A DNA stretch of 64,000 nt, taken from assembly GCA_964344175.1 (NCBI GenBank), contig CAYFMI010000006.1, forward strand, positions 1 to 64,000. The letters run 5' to 3'. This DNA is from NIOZ-UU35 sp964344175 (GTDB lineage Bacteria > Chloroflexota > Anaerolineae > Anaerolineales > UBA11858). Below, piece by piece: positions 7,998-16,647 of this stretch. The notes below the pieces were generated by a model. The model did not search any database and was not told the DNA's origin. It was given only the letters and a program-made list of their open reading frames with translations. Positions within the stretch are counted from its first letter, which is position 1. Every line of letters starts with the position of its first letter. The position numbers and the translations under genes are program-made.

Positions 7998-9290
7998 TTA
8001 CAAGTATGTGGGGTGTTGTTCGCAAATTGCCCGAACTTTGGCTTTGACTTGCTCAATCAGGGTCAAATCGGGTTCACCCGTTGTTGAGCTTGCATCGAGT
8101 AAATCGGCTATCAGGTTCCCGATGTGCGTAAACGTAGCCGCACTCATACTGCGCGTGGTGCCCGCAGATGTGCCCAGGCGCAGGCCGGTCCATTTTTTCG
8201 GGTTGGCGGGGTCAAATGGAATGGGGTTTTTGTTGCAGGTGATGTTGGCCGCCTCTAAGATCGGCTCGGCCTGCACACCCAGCAGCCCTTTGGGCTTCAG
8301 ATCAACCAGGATGAGATGCGTATCGGTGCCGCCGGTGCAAATACCCAGACCGCGCTCGGTTAGTGCCACAGCCAACGCCTGCGCGTTGGCGATCACATTT
8401 TGGGCGTAAACCTTGAAATCAGGCTGGAGCGCTTCACCAAGACAAACCGCTTTCGCAGCAATCGTATTGGGGTGCAGGCTGCCCTGCATGCCGGGGAAAA
8501 TAGCCGAATCCAGCTTGCGGGCAATGGCTTTATCATCGGTGAGCAGCACCCCACCCCGAGGTCCGCGCAGGGTTTTCGTGGTCGTACAACTGACAATATG
8601 CGCGTGCGGCATCGGGCTGGGATGAGCTTTGCCGGCCACTAATCCCGCAAAATGGGCCATATCTACTAAAAAAGTAGCGCCAACTTTATCGGCCACCGAA
8701 CGGATGAAGGCAAAATCGATCACCCGGGGATACGCCGAACCGCCTGTGATGATGAGTTTGGGCTTGTGTTCCAGCGCCAATTGCTCAAGCTGCTCGTAAT
8801 CGATCAGGCCGGTTTTGGGTTCAACACCATATTGCACGGCGTTGAACCAGCGGCCCGACACATTGGGAGCCGCACCGTGGCTGAGATGCCCCCCTGCTGA
8901 AAGCGCCATACTCATAACCGTATCCCCTGGCTTGAGCAGCGCAAAGAACACCGCCTGGTTGGCCTGCGAACCCGAATGGGGCTGCACGTTGGCAAAACGA
9001 CAGCCAAACAATTTTGTAGCCCGCTCAATTGCCACCTGCTCTGCTTCATCCAAAACCCCGGCCCCGGCATGATAGCGCGCCCCAGGATACCCTTCGACGG
9101 TTTTGTTGGTAATTTCGGCGCCGATGGCCTGCAACACCGCCCGGCTGACAATATTCTCCGAGGCAATTAACTCAATCTGGTCGGTCTGACGCAGTTTTTC
9201 GCGCTGCAATATATCCGCCATAAGCGGATCACTATAGATAAGCGCATCAACAAAAAATGCGCTTCGCTGGCGATCACCTTTCGCTGTCAT
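7998..9290 (-). CDS. glyA: serine hydroxymethyltransferase
   Basis: Cytoplasmic PLP enzyme that interconverts serine and glycine while loading one-carbon units on tetrahydrofolate. The 430-aa protein has LIASENI at 41-47, the GYPGARYHAG motif at 68-76, FLVDMAHFAG (PLP aspartate) near 207-216 and the PLP lysine in TTTKTLRGPRGG (Lys239). The usual GlyA length is about 415-430. The ATG at 9290 has a GGGAGA site just upstream; an upstream in-frame extension of 55 codons is not homologous and is not used. It is transcribed away from the Lrp gene. Confidence 0.95.
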   Translation of the reverse strand: MTAKGDRQRSAFFVDALIYSDPLMADILQREKLRQTDQIELIASENIVSRAVLQAIGAEITNKTVEGYPGARYHAGAGVLDEAEQVAIERATKLFGCRFANVQPHSGSQANQAVFFALLKPGDTVMSMALSAGGHLSHGAAPNVSGRWFNAVQYGVEPKTGLIDYEQLEQLALEHKPKLIITGGSAYPRVIDFAFIRSVADKVGATFLVDMAHFAGLVAGKAHPSPMPHAHIVSCTTTKTLRGPRGGVLLTDDKAIARKLDSAIFPGMQGSLHPNTIAAKAVCLGEALQPDFKVYAQNVIANAQALAVALTERGLGICTGGTDTHLILVDLKPKGLLGVQAEPILEAANITCNKNPIPFDPANPKKWTGLRLGTSAGTTRSMSAATFTHIGNLIADLLDASSTTGEPDLTLIEQVKAKVRAICEQHPTYL

Positions 9291-9513
9291 ATCGTCTCCC
9301 TTAGGCTGTTTTCGGATATGCAAGAAAATTTCTGAATCATGAGTATACCAGCAGGACAAAGCTACACGGGTTTCACAAGCGGTTAATAGGCACAATACCT
9401 TTAAATTCTTCGAGGTAAGCCGCCTGGAAGCGTTGATCTCTCGAATTATCGTCAAAAATATCGGCCTATTTCATTCATTAATTCGTATTATTCCTGATAT
9501 TACAGAATATTCA

Positions 9514-9542
9514 TTGACTCACAAAAGATTTTAAGCTACATT
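9514..9542 (+). promoter_or_regulatory. promoter of the Lrp-type regulator
   Basis: TTGACT (9514-9519), a 17-base spacer and TACATT (9537-9542). The ATG of the next gene is only 10 bases downstream and has no Shine-Dalgarno, so the transcript is predicted leaderless or nearly so. The segment CAGAATATTCATTG overlapping the -35 partly resembles an Lrp box, which would fit autoregulation; this part is weak. Confidence 0.55.
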
Positions 9543-9552
9543 ATTCAGTAGA

Positions 9553-10014
9553 ATGGCCTTAGACGATCTCGATAGAGCGATCTTAGTTGAACTACAAGGC
9601 GATGCGCGCATCAGCAACGCCGAACTAGCCCGGCGGGTAAATTTATCTCCCCCGGCCACATTTGCGCGCGTCCGGCGGCTAGAAGAAGCCGGCATCATCC
9701 AGGGTTTCGCGGCGCTGATCAGTCGGCAGCAGGCGGGCTACGACATGCTTTGTTTTGTCAGCGTCAGCCTGCAATTGCACGATATCGAACAGGTGACCGG
9801 CTTTCATGAAATCATCGGCGAAATGCCCGAGGTACTGGAATGTCATCATGTCACCGGCGATTACGACTATCTGCTCAAAGTAGTTGCCCACAACACCGAC
9901 GACCTGGAAGATTTTCTTGTCAACCGTCTTACCCCCATCCCCGGCGTGGCGCGCATCCATACCAGTTTGGTGCTGCGCGAGACAAAATCAACGACAACCA
10001 TACCGTTGAAGTAA
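9553..10014 (+). CDS. Lrp/AsnC family transcriptional regulator
   Basis: Amino-acid-responsive DNA-binding protein of 153 aa. The N-terminal helix-turn-helix is visible as LDRAILVELQGDARISNAELARRVNLSP-like sequence (residues 4-32) and the C-terminal RAM/ligand domain carries the GDYDYLLKV signature near residue 97. Length and layout are standard for the family. It starts within about 10 bases of a good -10 box. Directly downstream and on the same strand is tyrosine phenol-lyase, so it is a natural candidate to control that gene in response to an amino acid, and glyA is divergent. Target and effector are inference. Confidence 0.9.
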   Translation: MALDDLDRAILVELQGDARISNAELARRVNLSPPATFARVRRLEEAGIIQGFAALISRQQAGYDMLCFVSVSLQLHDIEQVTGFHEIIGEMPEVLECHHVTGDYDYLLKVVAHNTDDLEDFLVNRLTPIPGVARIHTSLVLRETKSTTTIPLK

Positions 10015-10117
10015 TGTGCCGGCAATCAGGGATTCGTCGCTTAGGGGGCAGGCATTTCCTAATCACCTGAATACCCTATTCCTAACCAATCACTTACCTA
10101 CCCTCAAGGAGACTCTT

Positions 10118-11530
10118 ATGACCCATTCCAAATATCAGACCATGGGCCAGCAATTTGGCCGCCGTTCCTGGGCAGAACCCTGGAAAATCAAGATGGTTGA
10201 ACCCATTCATATGATTACTCGCACCGAGCGCGAAAAAGCAGCTGCCGAAGCTGGGTACAATACCTTCCTGATGCGCTCCGAAGATGTCTACATTGATTTG
10301 CTCACCGACAGCGGCACCAGCGCCATGAGCGACCGCCAGTGGGCGGGCATAATGCTCGGCGACGAAGCCTATGCCGGAAGCCGCAACTTTTACAATCTCG
10401 AAAACGCCATCCAAACCTATTACGGCTATCGTCACATCGTCCCCACACACCAGGGACGCGGCGCCGAACATCTCATCAGCCAGGCGCTTATTCAACAGGG
10501 CGATTATATTCCCGGCAATATGTACTTCACCACCACCCGGCTGCATCAGGAATTGGCCGGCGGCACGTTTGTAGATGTCATCATCGACGAAGCTCACGAC
10601 CCAACCGATCCGCATCTCTTCAAGGGCAATGTTGATCTCGACAAGCTACAAGCATTGGTCAAGAAAGTCGGCGCCGATAAAATTCCCTACGTCAGTCTGG
10701 CAGGCACGGTCAACATGGCGGGCGGGCAGCCGGTCAGCATGGCTAATATTAGAGCTTTGCGTGAATATTGCGACAAGCACGGCATCGCCGTTTACCTGGA
10801 TGCGACGCGCATGTACGAAAACGCCTTTTTCATTCAAGAGCGCGAAGAAGGGTACGCCGAAAAGAGCATCGCCGAAATTCTAATAGAATTTTGTAGCTAT
10901 ACCGATGGGGCCTGGATGAGCGCCAAGAAAGATAACCTGGTCAACATTGGCGGGTGGCTGGCCGTCAACAACCCCAAGGTGGCCGAGAAAGCCCGCAATA
11001 TGGTGGTTGTCTACGAGGGATTGCACACCTATGGCGGCATGTCCGGGCGCGATATGGAAGCGCTGGCGATTGGCATCGCAGAAGGTGTGCAAGATGACCA
11101 CGTGGCCTCGCGCGTGCGCCAGGTGCGTTACCTGGGAAAATTATTAGCGGACTGGGAAATTCCCATCGTCAAGCCGGTGGGCGGCCATGCCATCTTCTTA
11201 GATGCCAAACGCTTCTATCCCCACATTGCCCAGGATCAGTTCCCCTCTCAAACGTTAGCCGCCCAACTCTACCTGGATTCAGGTGTGCGCTCGATGGAGC
11301 GCGGCGTCGTCAGCGCGGGCCGCGATCCCAAAACAGGGGAGCACCGTTACCCTGCCCTTGAGTTGACTCGCCTGACCATCCCGCGACGCGTCTACACCCA
11401 GGCACATATGGACGTAGTTGCCGAGAGCATCAAAGCGATCTACGATGAACGTGAGACAACCAAAGGTCTCAAGATGGTCTACGAACCGGAGTATTTGCGC
11501 TTCTTCCAGGCGCGGTTTGAGTTGCTGTAA
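10118..11530 (+). CDS. tpl: tyrosine phenol-lyase (beta-tyrosinase)
   Basis: PLP enzyme that splits L-tyrosine into phenol, pyruvate and ammonia. The 470-aa protein matches the tyrosine phenol-lyase/tryptophanase family along its length. Residues that separate the two point to tyrosine: NMYFTTTRLHQE carries the Thr of the tyrosine enzyme where tryptophanase has Asp, MERGVVSAGR carries the substrate Arg, and the C-terminal LRFFQARF has Phe where tryptophanase has His. The PLP lysine is in SAKKDNLVNIGG. The ATG at 10118 has an AAGGAG site; the in-frame upstream extension is not homologous. It follows the Lrp gene by 103 bases and is closed by a strong terminator. Confidence 0.9.
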   Translation: MTHSKYQTMGQQFGRRSWAEPWKIKMVEPIHMITRTEREKAAAEAGYNTFLMRSEDVYIDLLTDSGTSAMSDRQWAGIMLGDEAYAGSRNFYNLENAIQTYYGYRHIVPTHQGRGAEHLISQALIQQGDYIPGNMYFTTTRLHQELAGGTFVDVIIDEAHDPTDPHLFKGNVDLDKLQALVKKVGADKIPYVSLAGTVNMAGGQPVSMANIRALREYCDKHGIAVYLDATRMYENAFFIQEREEGYAEKSIAEILIEFCSYTDGAWMSAKKDNLVNIGGWLAVNNPKVAEKARNMVVVYEGLHTYGGMSGRDMEALAIGIAEGVQDDHVASRVRQVRYLGKLLADWEIPIVKPVGGHAIFLDAKRFYPHIAQDQFPSQTLAAQLYLDSGVRSMERGVVSAGRDPKTGEHRYPALELTRLTIPRRVYTQAHMDVVAESIKAIYDERETTKGLKMVYEPEYLRFFQARFELL

Positions 11531-11575
11531 ACGAAAAAAGTGTGTGGATGCGAAGTATCCACACACTTTTTTCGT
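11531..11575. terminator. bidirectional terminator between tpl and the Nudix gene
   Basis: A perfect 19-bp stem with a 7-base loop; each arm has a run of six A or T. It lies between the convergent ends of tpl (plus) and the Nudix gene (minus). Confidence 0.92.
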
Positions 11576-11600
11576 AGTCCCAATTTACGGTGCACAAATC

Positions 11601-12104
11601 TTACCTTAGAATAAGATTCCCATCGAAGCGTTGAAAATCATCCAACACTTCGAGATGATGGGGGTGCGTCTCGGGCAAATCATCCAGCGGAAAAAAACGC
11701 GCCGCCGTGGTTTCATTGGTTTCTCTAAGTAGCTCTCCCTGCCATTCATCGACCCAGAAGGTCACAAAAACAAACTGATAGGGGTTGCCGCGCGCCGACA
11801 CGATGCCGTATTTTGAACCGGAATACACCGCCATTGCCGTCGCCGCCAGAACTTCCAGGCCGGTCTCTTCCCCAACTTCTCTGACCAGGCACTCATAAAT
11901 GGTTTCGTTTAACTCCAGCTTTCCGGCGGGGAGCGCCCAACGGCCGTTATCCCGACGGCGGATGAACAACACTCGCCCTTGCTCATCGAGAATGACCGCC
12001 CGTGCCGCGACGATCATCAGGTCAAAATTCCCAACCATCGCCCGCAGATTCTCATAATAATCATTACCAGCCGTGGTCGGATTTCTACGGCTCATTGAAT
12101 TCAT
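11601..12104 (-). CDS. Nudix hydrolase
   Basis: Hydrolase of nucleoside diphosphates linked to another moiety; the substrate is unknown. The 167-aa protein has a complete Nudix box: Gly61, five residues, Glu67, seven residues, then REVGEETGL. The region before it (MIVAARAVILDEQGRVL) is the usual first strand. The start codon overlaps the rtcB stop by four bases (ATGA), so it is translationally coupled to rtcB and the last gene of the archease-rtcB-Nudix operon. A role in clearing guanylylated or capped RNA products of RtcB is only a guess from position. Confidence 0.88.
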   Translation of the reverse strand: MNSMSRRNPTTAGNDYYENLRAMVGNFDLMIVAARAVILDEQGRVLFIRRRDNGRWALPAGKLELNETIYECLVREVGEETGLEVLAATAMAVYSGSKYGIVSARGNPYQFVFVTFWVDEWQGELLRETNETTAARFFPLDDLPETHPHHLEVLDDFQRFDGNLILR

Positions 12105-13555
12105 CCTTTCACCACCGCCAGCGGCACTAACCGCGCTACTTTTTTAGCAATCCCCGCACCTGCAACGGTGTCCACTACCGCGTCCACATCTTTGTAGGCT
12201 GCCGGGGCTTCTTCTGCTAATCCGGCCAGCGACCCCGCCCGGATGTGGATGCCATCACTCTCTAACTCGTTGCGCAGATCTTCTCCCCAGATTTTCTTTT
12301 TAGCCTGGCTGCGACTCATCACCCGCCCGGCCCCATGACAGGTAGAGCCAAACGAGCGCTGCATGCTCCCCTCGGTGCCAACGAGCACCCAAGAAGCTGT
12401 CCCCATGCTGCCGGGAACCAGCACCGGTTGGCCGATTTTTTGATATTCATCCGGCAGACCTTCGTAACCGGGGCCAAAGGCGCGCGTCGCTCCCTTACGA
12501 TGCACACACACCTTCATGCGTTGCCCCTCGATCTCATGGGTTTCGAGTTTTCCCATATTATGGGCAATATCATATACCGGGTGCAAAGATGGGTTGCGCA
12601 CCTTTCCGGCGAATACCTCATCAAACGCCTGACGCGCCCAGTGCGCCAACACTTGCCGGTTGACAAAGGCATAATTCGCCGCACAGCGCATGGCCGCGAG
12701 GTAGGCTTCACCCTCGGGGGAATTCATCGGCGCGCAGACCAGTTCGCGATCGGGCAGTTGGATTCCATAACGTTTGACCGCCCCCTGGAATTCGCGCACA
12801 TAATCAGAGCAAATTTGGTGCCCAAAGCCGCGCGAGCCGCAGTGAATTTGCACGGCCAGATACCCCTCATGCAGCCCCATTGCCAGTGCGGCATCATCAT
12901 CATAAATTTCGGCCACCAAATCTACCTCAATGAAATGATTCCCCGCGCCCAACGTGCCGATCTGCGGACGGCCGCGCTTTTTTGCCCGCGCGCTGACCTT
13001 CCCTGGATCAGCCCCCTTGAGTTGTCCCCCCTCTTCGGTGCGGCGCAGATCTTGCGGCGTGGCATACCCCTTGCCTAATGCCCAACGCGCCCCCTCCACA
13101 CATAATCGATCTAGCTCTTTCTCGCTAACGTGCAAATGCCCGCCCTTGCCCACGCCGCTGGGACAACGCTGATCTAATATTGTTGCCAAATCATCCATGT
13201 GGGGACGCGCCGCTTCGTATTCAATTTGCGATCCCAAAAGGCGCACGCCGCAGTTAATGTCATAGCCAATCGCGCCGGGCGAAATGACGCCGTCGGGGTA
13301 GCGCGTTGCAGCCACGCCGCCAATCGGGAAACCATAACCCTGGTGCATGTCGGGCATCACCGTCACATGACCAACCAGCCCCGGAAGGGTAGCGGCGTTA
13401 ACAGCCTGCTCTAGAGATTTGTCGCGCATGGCTTCGGTGAGTAAACGCTCGGAGACAAAAATCCGCACCGGGACACGCATGTCACCCCGAAAGGTCGCCG
13501 GGATCTCCCATTCAAAATCGCTGATCTTCCTCAAGTCGCTCATCTGCACCATCAT
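12101..13555 (-). CDS. rtcB: RtcB RNA-splicing/repair ligase
   Basis: GTP- and manganese-dependent ligase that joins RNA ends with a 2',3'-cyclic phosphate or 3'-phosphate to 5'-hydroxyl, in tRNA splicing or RNA repair. The 484-aa protein shows YDINCGVRLL (metal cysteine), GTLGAGNHFIEV, HCGSRGFGHQ and the C-terminal STCHGAGRVMSR motif holding the guanylylated histidine. The start is ATG 13555 or 13552; GGAGG lies just upstream of both. It lies 24 bases downstream of archease, its activating partner, and overlaps the Nudix start. The length is within the family range (about 480). Confidence 0.95.
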   Translation of the reverse strand: MMVQMSDLRKISDFEWEIPATFRGDMRVPVRIFVSERLLTEAMRDKSLEQAVNAATLPGLVGHVTVMPDMHQGYGFPIGGVAATRYPDGVISPGAIGYDINCGVRLLGSQIEYEAARPHMDDLATILDQRCPSGVGKGGHLHVSEKELDRLCVEGARWALGKGYATPQDLRRTEEGGQLKGADPGKVSARAKKRGRPQIGTLGAGNHFIEVDLVAEIYDDDAALAMGLHEGYLAVQIHCGSRGFGHQICSDYVREFQGAVKRYGIQLPDRELVCAPMNSPEGEAYLAAMRCAANYAFVNRQVLAHWARQAFDEVFAGKVRNPSLHPVYDIAHNMGKLETHEIEGQRMKVCVHRKGATRAFGPGYEGLPDEYQKIGQPVLVPGSMGTASWVLVGTEGSMQRSFGSTCHGAGRVMSRSQAKKKIWGEDLRNELESDGIHIRAGSLAGLAEEAPAAYKDVDAVVDTVAGAGIAKKVARLVPLAVVKG

Positions 13556-13579
13556 CCACCTCCGCTCACCATCAAGACA

Positions 13580-13993
13580 TCAGACATCGAAAACAATATT
13601 CACTTCCAAGCCACGCACCGTTTCGTGGACTTTCATTTGATGATACGTCACCGCCTTGATCTCTTTGGCTTGATGCAGAATAGGCGCGGCGCGGGCCTGT
13701 ACCCGAAGGCTGGCTGCACCAAAATCAAGGTGATACTGCTCAAAGGCCAGATGCTGCGTTTCGCCGAAGAACAGCAACTCGGAGAGAAAGTTCACCAGCA
13801 ACGTTTCGTGATCTGAGAAAGAAATCTCAAACTCAACGGTGTGGCGCGCGCCTTCGGCCAGTTGCGTCTGTGCAAGGGCATACATGCCTGCAGCAGCCTG
13901 CCGCAACAGTTGAGCAAGGTCTGTCGCCCATACATGCAACTCCCAATCGGCAGTATGGTCACGTTCGGCATACCCGGAAGTGTGTGTGTTCAT
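13580..13993 (-). CDS. archease (RtcB cofactor)
   Basis: Small acidic protein that helps RtcB turn over by promoting its guanylylation. The 137-aa product shows the family start (GYAERDHTADWELHV) with the metal-binding HTAD, the central LLVNFLSELLF and the C-terminal EIKAVTYHQMKV segment. Length matches archeases (about 140 aa). It is first in a three-gene minus-strand operon with rtcB and a Nudix gene, which strongly supports the call. Divergent from the FHA gene cluster across 115 bases. Confidence 0.92.
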   Translation of the reverse strand: MNTHTSGYAERDHTADWELHVWATDLAQLLRQAAAGMYALAQTQLAEGARHTVEFEISFSDHETLLVNFLSELLFFGETQHLAFEQYHLDFGAASLRVQARAAPILHQAKEIKAVTYHQMKVHETVRGLEVNIVFDV

Positions 13994-14023
13994 ACCTGCT
14001 TCGAGTATACCGCAACATCAGGC

Positions 14024-14052
14024 TTGCCCAATGATACGCTCTCTTCTATAAT
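14024..14052 (+). promoter_or_regulatory. promoter of the FHA gene cluster
   Basis: TTGCCC (14024-14029), a 17-base spacer and a perfect TATAAT (14047-14052). The first FHA gene begins 57 bases downstream. Confidence 0.6.
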
Positions 14053-14108
14053 AGCTATATTCGCAAAAAATCGTTTACTATTTCACAACGAACGATCAGT
14101 CCCTCTTC

Positions 14109-14930
14109 ATGGACACAGATATTCCCAATATGAGTACAATCACAAGCAAACTTGACCAGATCGAAATTCGCCTGCAGACGCTGATTGAAGGACACATCAC
14201 CGGTCTCTTGCCTGTGCAGATTTCACGCCAACGCCTGCTAAGAGAATTGATGGAATGTCTGGAAACGCGTCTTGCCTTTCAGGATGAAACCTTGCTCGCG
14301 CCAGATGTTTTTTACATCCGTTCTAATCCCCAGCACCCCATCCAACACCCTGGGTATGAAACACTGCTCAAAGAACTTGGCGATATTCTCCAACAAGCAG
14401 GGGAACAAGCCGGGTTCACGTTTGTACATTCCCCAACCGTCTACGCGATGCCGATAGATGAATTAGCGCTCGATGCCATCGAAATGCAGGCGCATTTCCG
14501 TCAAGATACTCTCGAAGAGACTCAAGCGCTCGAACTGCACACCGACGATGAGCCTGTCAATATTCCTCGTAACGCGTTCCTGATTGTGGACGGCAGCCAG
14601 GTCTTCAATCTCGATCGGGCCGTGGTTAATATTGGGCGCCGCAGTGACAATCATCTGATTATTGATGACCCGCGCGTATCGCGCTATCATGCCCAATTGC
14701 GCGCCACCCGCGGCCGGTTTACGATCTTCGACCTGGACTCGACCGGAGGAACGCTGGTTAATGGGCAGAGCGTCTCACAACGGACACTGTACCCGCGCGA
14801 TGTCATCTCGCTGGCCGGAATTCCGCTGGTGTACGCACAAGAAGAGCATGCGCCACTCGGCCCAACCCAACAGTACCAGCCCGAACCCCCACAAGATGAC
14901 GAACTCCCCACGCGAGGCGGCACAGTATGA
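14109..14930 (+). CDS. FhaA-like protein (DUF3662 plus FHA domain)
   Basis: Cytoplasmic phosphothreonine-recognition protein of 273 aa. The N-terminal 125 residues resemble the DUF3662 domain of actinobacterial FhaA; an acidic linker follows, then an FHA domain (about residues 155-245) with the conserved IGRRSDN, VSRYHAQL and STGGTLVNG loops that bind phospho-Thr. The C-terminal tail is Pro-rich. The stop overlaps the start of the next FHA gene by four bases. In Actinobacteria such genes sit beside Ser/Thr kinases and cell-wall genes; no kinase is seen here. The alternative start at 14130 is possible. Confidence 0.85.
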   Translation: MDTDIPNMSTITSKLDQIEIRLQTLIEGHITGLLPVQISRQRLLRELMECLETRLAFQDETLLAPDVFYIRSNPQHPIQHPGYETLLKELGDILQQAGEQAGFTFVHSPTVYAMPIDELALDAIEMQAHFRQDTLEETQALELHTDDEPVNIPRNAFLIVDGSQVFNLDRAVVNIGRRSDNHLIIDDPRVSRYHAQLRATRGRFTIFDLDSTGGTLVNGQSVSQRTLYPRDVISLAGIPLVYAQEEHAPLGPTQQYQPEPPQDDELPTRGGTV

Positions 14931-15367
14931 GTGGAATTGTCCTATTGATTTTGCGGGCCGCGCTGACATTGATGCTCTATGCCTTCTTGGGGTGGGCCTT
15001 GTGGCTGATTTGGCGCACCCTAAAATGGCAACAAACCGAATGGAATCATCATCGGGTGTCGCCGCTGCATCTCAAATTGAGCATCGGCGATGAAGAACAC
15101 TCGCTGAACTTTTCATTGTCAGAGATCACAATTGGGCGCGACCCGCACTGCGAGTGCGTAATCGACTCGAAAACTGTCTCCGCGCACCATGCTCGCCTGA
15201 ATTTTCACCACGGTCAGTGGTGGGTCGAAGACTTAGGCTCCACCAATGGCACAGTACTCAACCAGGAAACTGTCTCCACTGCAACAGTTATCACCCCCGG
15301 CGACCTGTTGCGCTGCGGCGAGGCAACATTATCTCTGCTTCACCCAGATCACCCCCCCGAGGAATAA
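14927..15367 (+). CDS. membrane-anchored FHA-domain protein (FhaB-like)
   Basis: The 146-aa protein has one N-terminal membrane helix (about residues 5-30) followed by a cytoplasmic FHA domain with IGRDPHCEC, VSAHHARL and GSTNGTVLN, all of the phosphothreonine-binding loop residues. The layout matches FhaB/FipA-type proteins, which bring phosphorylated partners to the membrane. It overlaps the first FHA gene by four bases and is followed four bases later by the third, so all three are one transcript. Confidence 0.85.
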   Translation: MSGIVLLILRAALTLMLYAFLGWALWLIWRTLKWQQTEWNHHRVSPLHLKLSIGDEEHSLNFSLSEITIGRDPHCECVIDSKTVSAHHARLNFHHGQWWVEDLGSTNGTVLNQETVSTATVITPGDLLRCGEATLSLLHPDHPPEE

Positions 15368-15371
15368 GAGC

Positions 15372-15818
15372 GTGTCTTCAGAGAACCCCCTACCTGAAAA
15401 CTCATCGAGAACAGCCGCCTTCATAATTGTAGATGGCACCCAGCTGATTGCAATCAACGATCCCACTATCACCATTGGGCGAAAGAAAGACAATCATATT
15501 GTGATCCAAAATCCCCATGTATCCCGGCATCATGCTCAAATCAGGCTGGCGGATCAACACTATATTTTGGTCGATCTCAATTCCACCGTGGGCACTTCCG
15601 TTAATGGGGAGCGCGTTGAACACGCTTTTTTGAAACCCGGGGATGTAATCTCCATTGGTGGCACCCCGCTCATCTTCGGCGTCGGCCCGGTTGAAACTGA
15701 AGATCTCGAAAGCGTCGTTCGTCGGATTTCAGATACCGGAACCGGGCCAACAGATGCCACCAACATCAAAGATCTCGATCAATACCTCGACCTTTTCAAC
15801 ACCACAGACGACAAATAG
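15372..15818 (+). CDS. FHA-domain protein
   Basis: A 148-aa soluble protein that is mostly one FHA domain (about residues 15-105) with IGRKKDNH, VSRHHAQI and NSTVGTSVNG, plus a short acidic C-terminal tail. The start is taken as GTG 15372, four bases after the previous stop and with a GAGGAA site; the frame is open further upstream but that part runs inside the preceding gene and is not FHA-like. It is closest to the FHA domain of the first gene in the cluster, suggesting local duplication. Confidence 0.75.
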   Translation: MSSENPLPENSSRTAAFIIVDGTQLIAINDPTITIGRKKDNHIVIQNPHVSRHHAQIRLADQHYILVDLNSTVGTSVNGERVEHAFLKPGDVISIGGTPLIFGVGPVETEDLESVVRRISDTGTGPTDATNIKDLDQYLDLFNTTDDK

Positions 15819-16012
15819 CGCGCAAAGAAACGCAGGCAGAGCGCGCCTGCGAATGCCAAAACGCGCTTTCTACCGCATTGATAACCGACCCAACCAGCAT
15901 TCCTCCGCCAACTCGGGAAAAGCTGGATCTGCTAGTAAAAAAGTATCTACCATAATCAACAGCCGACGGCAGACCGCTGCCGACTGTCGAACATCACAAT
16001 GGAGTGTTCACC

Positions 16013-16636
16013 ATGAAAGAACTCACGATTCCCATCCAAGATGATGCCATCCGCGATCTAAAAGTTGGCGAGCCTGTGACCTTAACCGGCGTTATGCTAA
16101 CTGGCCGTGACGCAGTTCACAAATGGATGATTGAGACTTTTGTTAAGAAAATTCGTGAACCCCAGGGCGACGACATGAAAGTGTACGCCGCCATTAAACC
16201 CGTACTGGATGGCGGCGTGATTTATCACTGCGGGCCGGTGGTTTCGGGCCTGGATACCGGCGACTATACATTTGTTGCCGCAGGGCCAACAACCAGCATC
16301 CGCGAAGAACCCTACCAGGGGGATGTAATGCGCCACTTCAACATGAAAGGCGTCATCGGCAAGGGCGGGATGGGGGCGAAAACCCTGGCGGCTTGTCATG
16401 AGGTGCCGGGGGTCTACTTCCATGCTGTGGGCGGTGCGGCCTCGCTTATCGCCCAATCGGTAGAAAAAGTTCTCGGTGTCCATAAATTAGATTTTGGTGT
16501 CCCAGAAGCCATTTGGGTATTACAAGTCAAACAATTCCCCGTAGTCGTCACCATGGACGCCCATAACAACAGCCTGCACGCCGAAGTTGAGCAAAAATCA
16601 CAGGGTATACTCAGCGATCTAATTGCCAAAGCCTGA
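16013..16636 (+). CDS. fumarate hydratase class I, beta subunit (orphan)
   Basis: The 207-aa protein is the beta (C-terminal) half of a class I iron-sulfur fumarase or the related L-tartrate dehydratase. Recognisable parts are LTGVMLTGRDAVHK, YHCGPVVSG, AAGPTTSIREEPY and the GKGGMGAKT loop. It would need the Fe-S alpha subunit to work, and none is in this window. The ATG at 16013 has a GGAG site; an upstream in-frame GTG is less likely. Fumarase and tartrate dehydratase beta subunits cannot be separated with confidence. The gene is followed after 11 bases by a lipoprotein gene. Confidence 0.85.
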   Translation: MKELTIPIQDDAIRDLKVGEPVTLTGVMLTGRDAVHKWMIETFVKKIREPQGDDMKVYAAIKPVLDGGVIYHCGPVVSGLDTGDYTFVAAGPTTSIREEPYQGDVMRHFNMKGVIGKGGMGAKTLAACHEVPGVYFHAVGGAASLIAQSVEKVLGVHKLDFGVPEAIWVLQVKQFPVVVTMDAHNNSLHAEVEQKSQGILSDLIAKA

Positions 16637-16647
16637 GGTCAATATCC

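Noticed and set aside
10118..11530. Tryptophanase
   Set aside because: The Thr, Arg and Phe residues at the substrate-defining positions are those of tyrosine phenol-lyase.
12335..13078. 247-codon open frame antisense to rtcB
   Set aside because: Codon pattern mirrors rtcB and no domain is visible; rtcB on the other strand is unambiguous.
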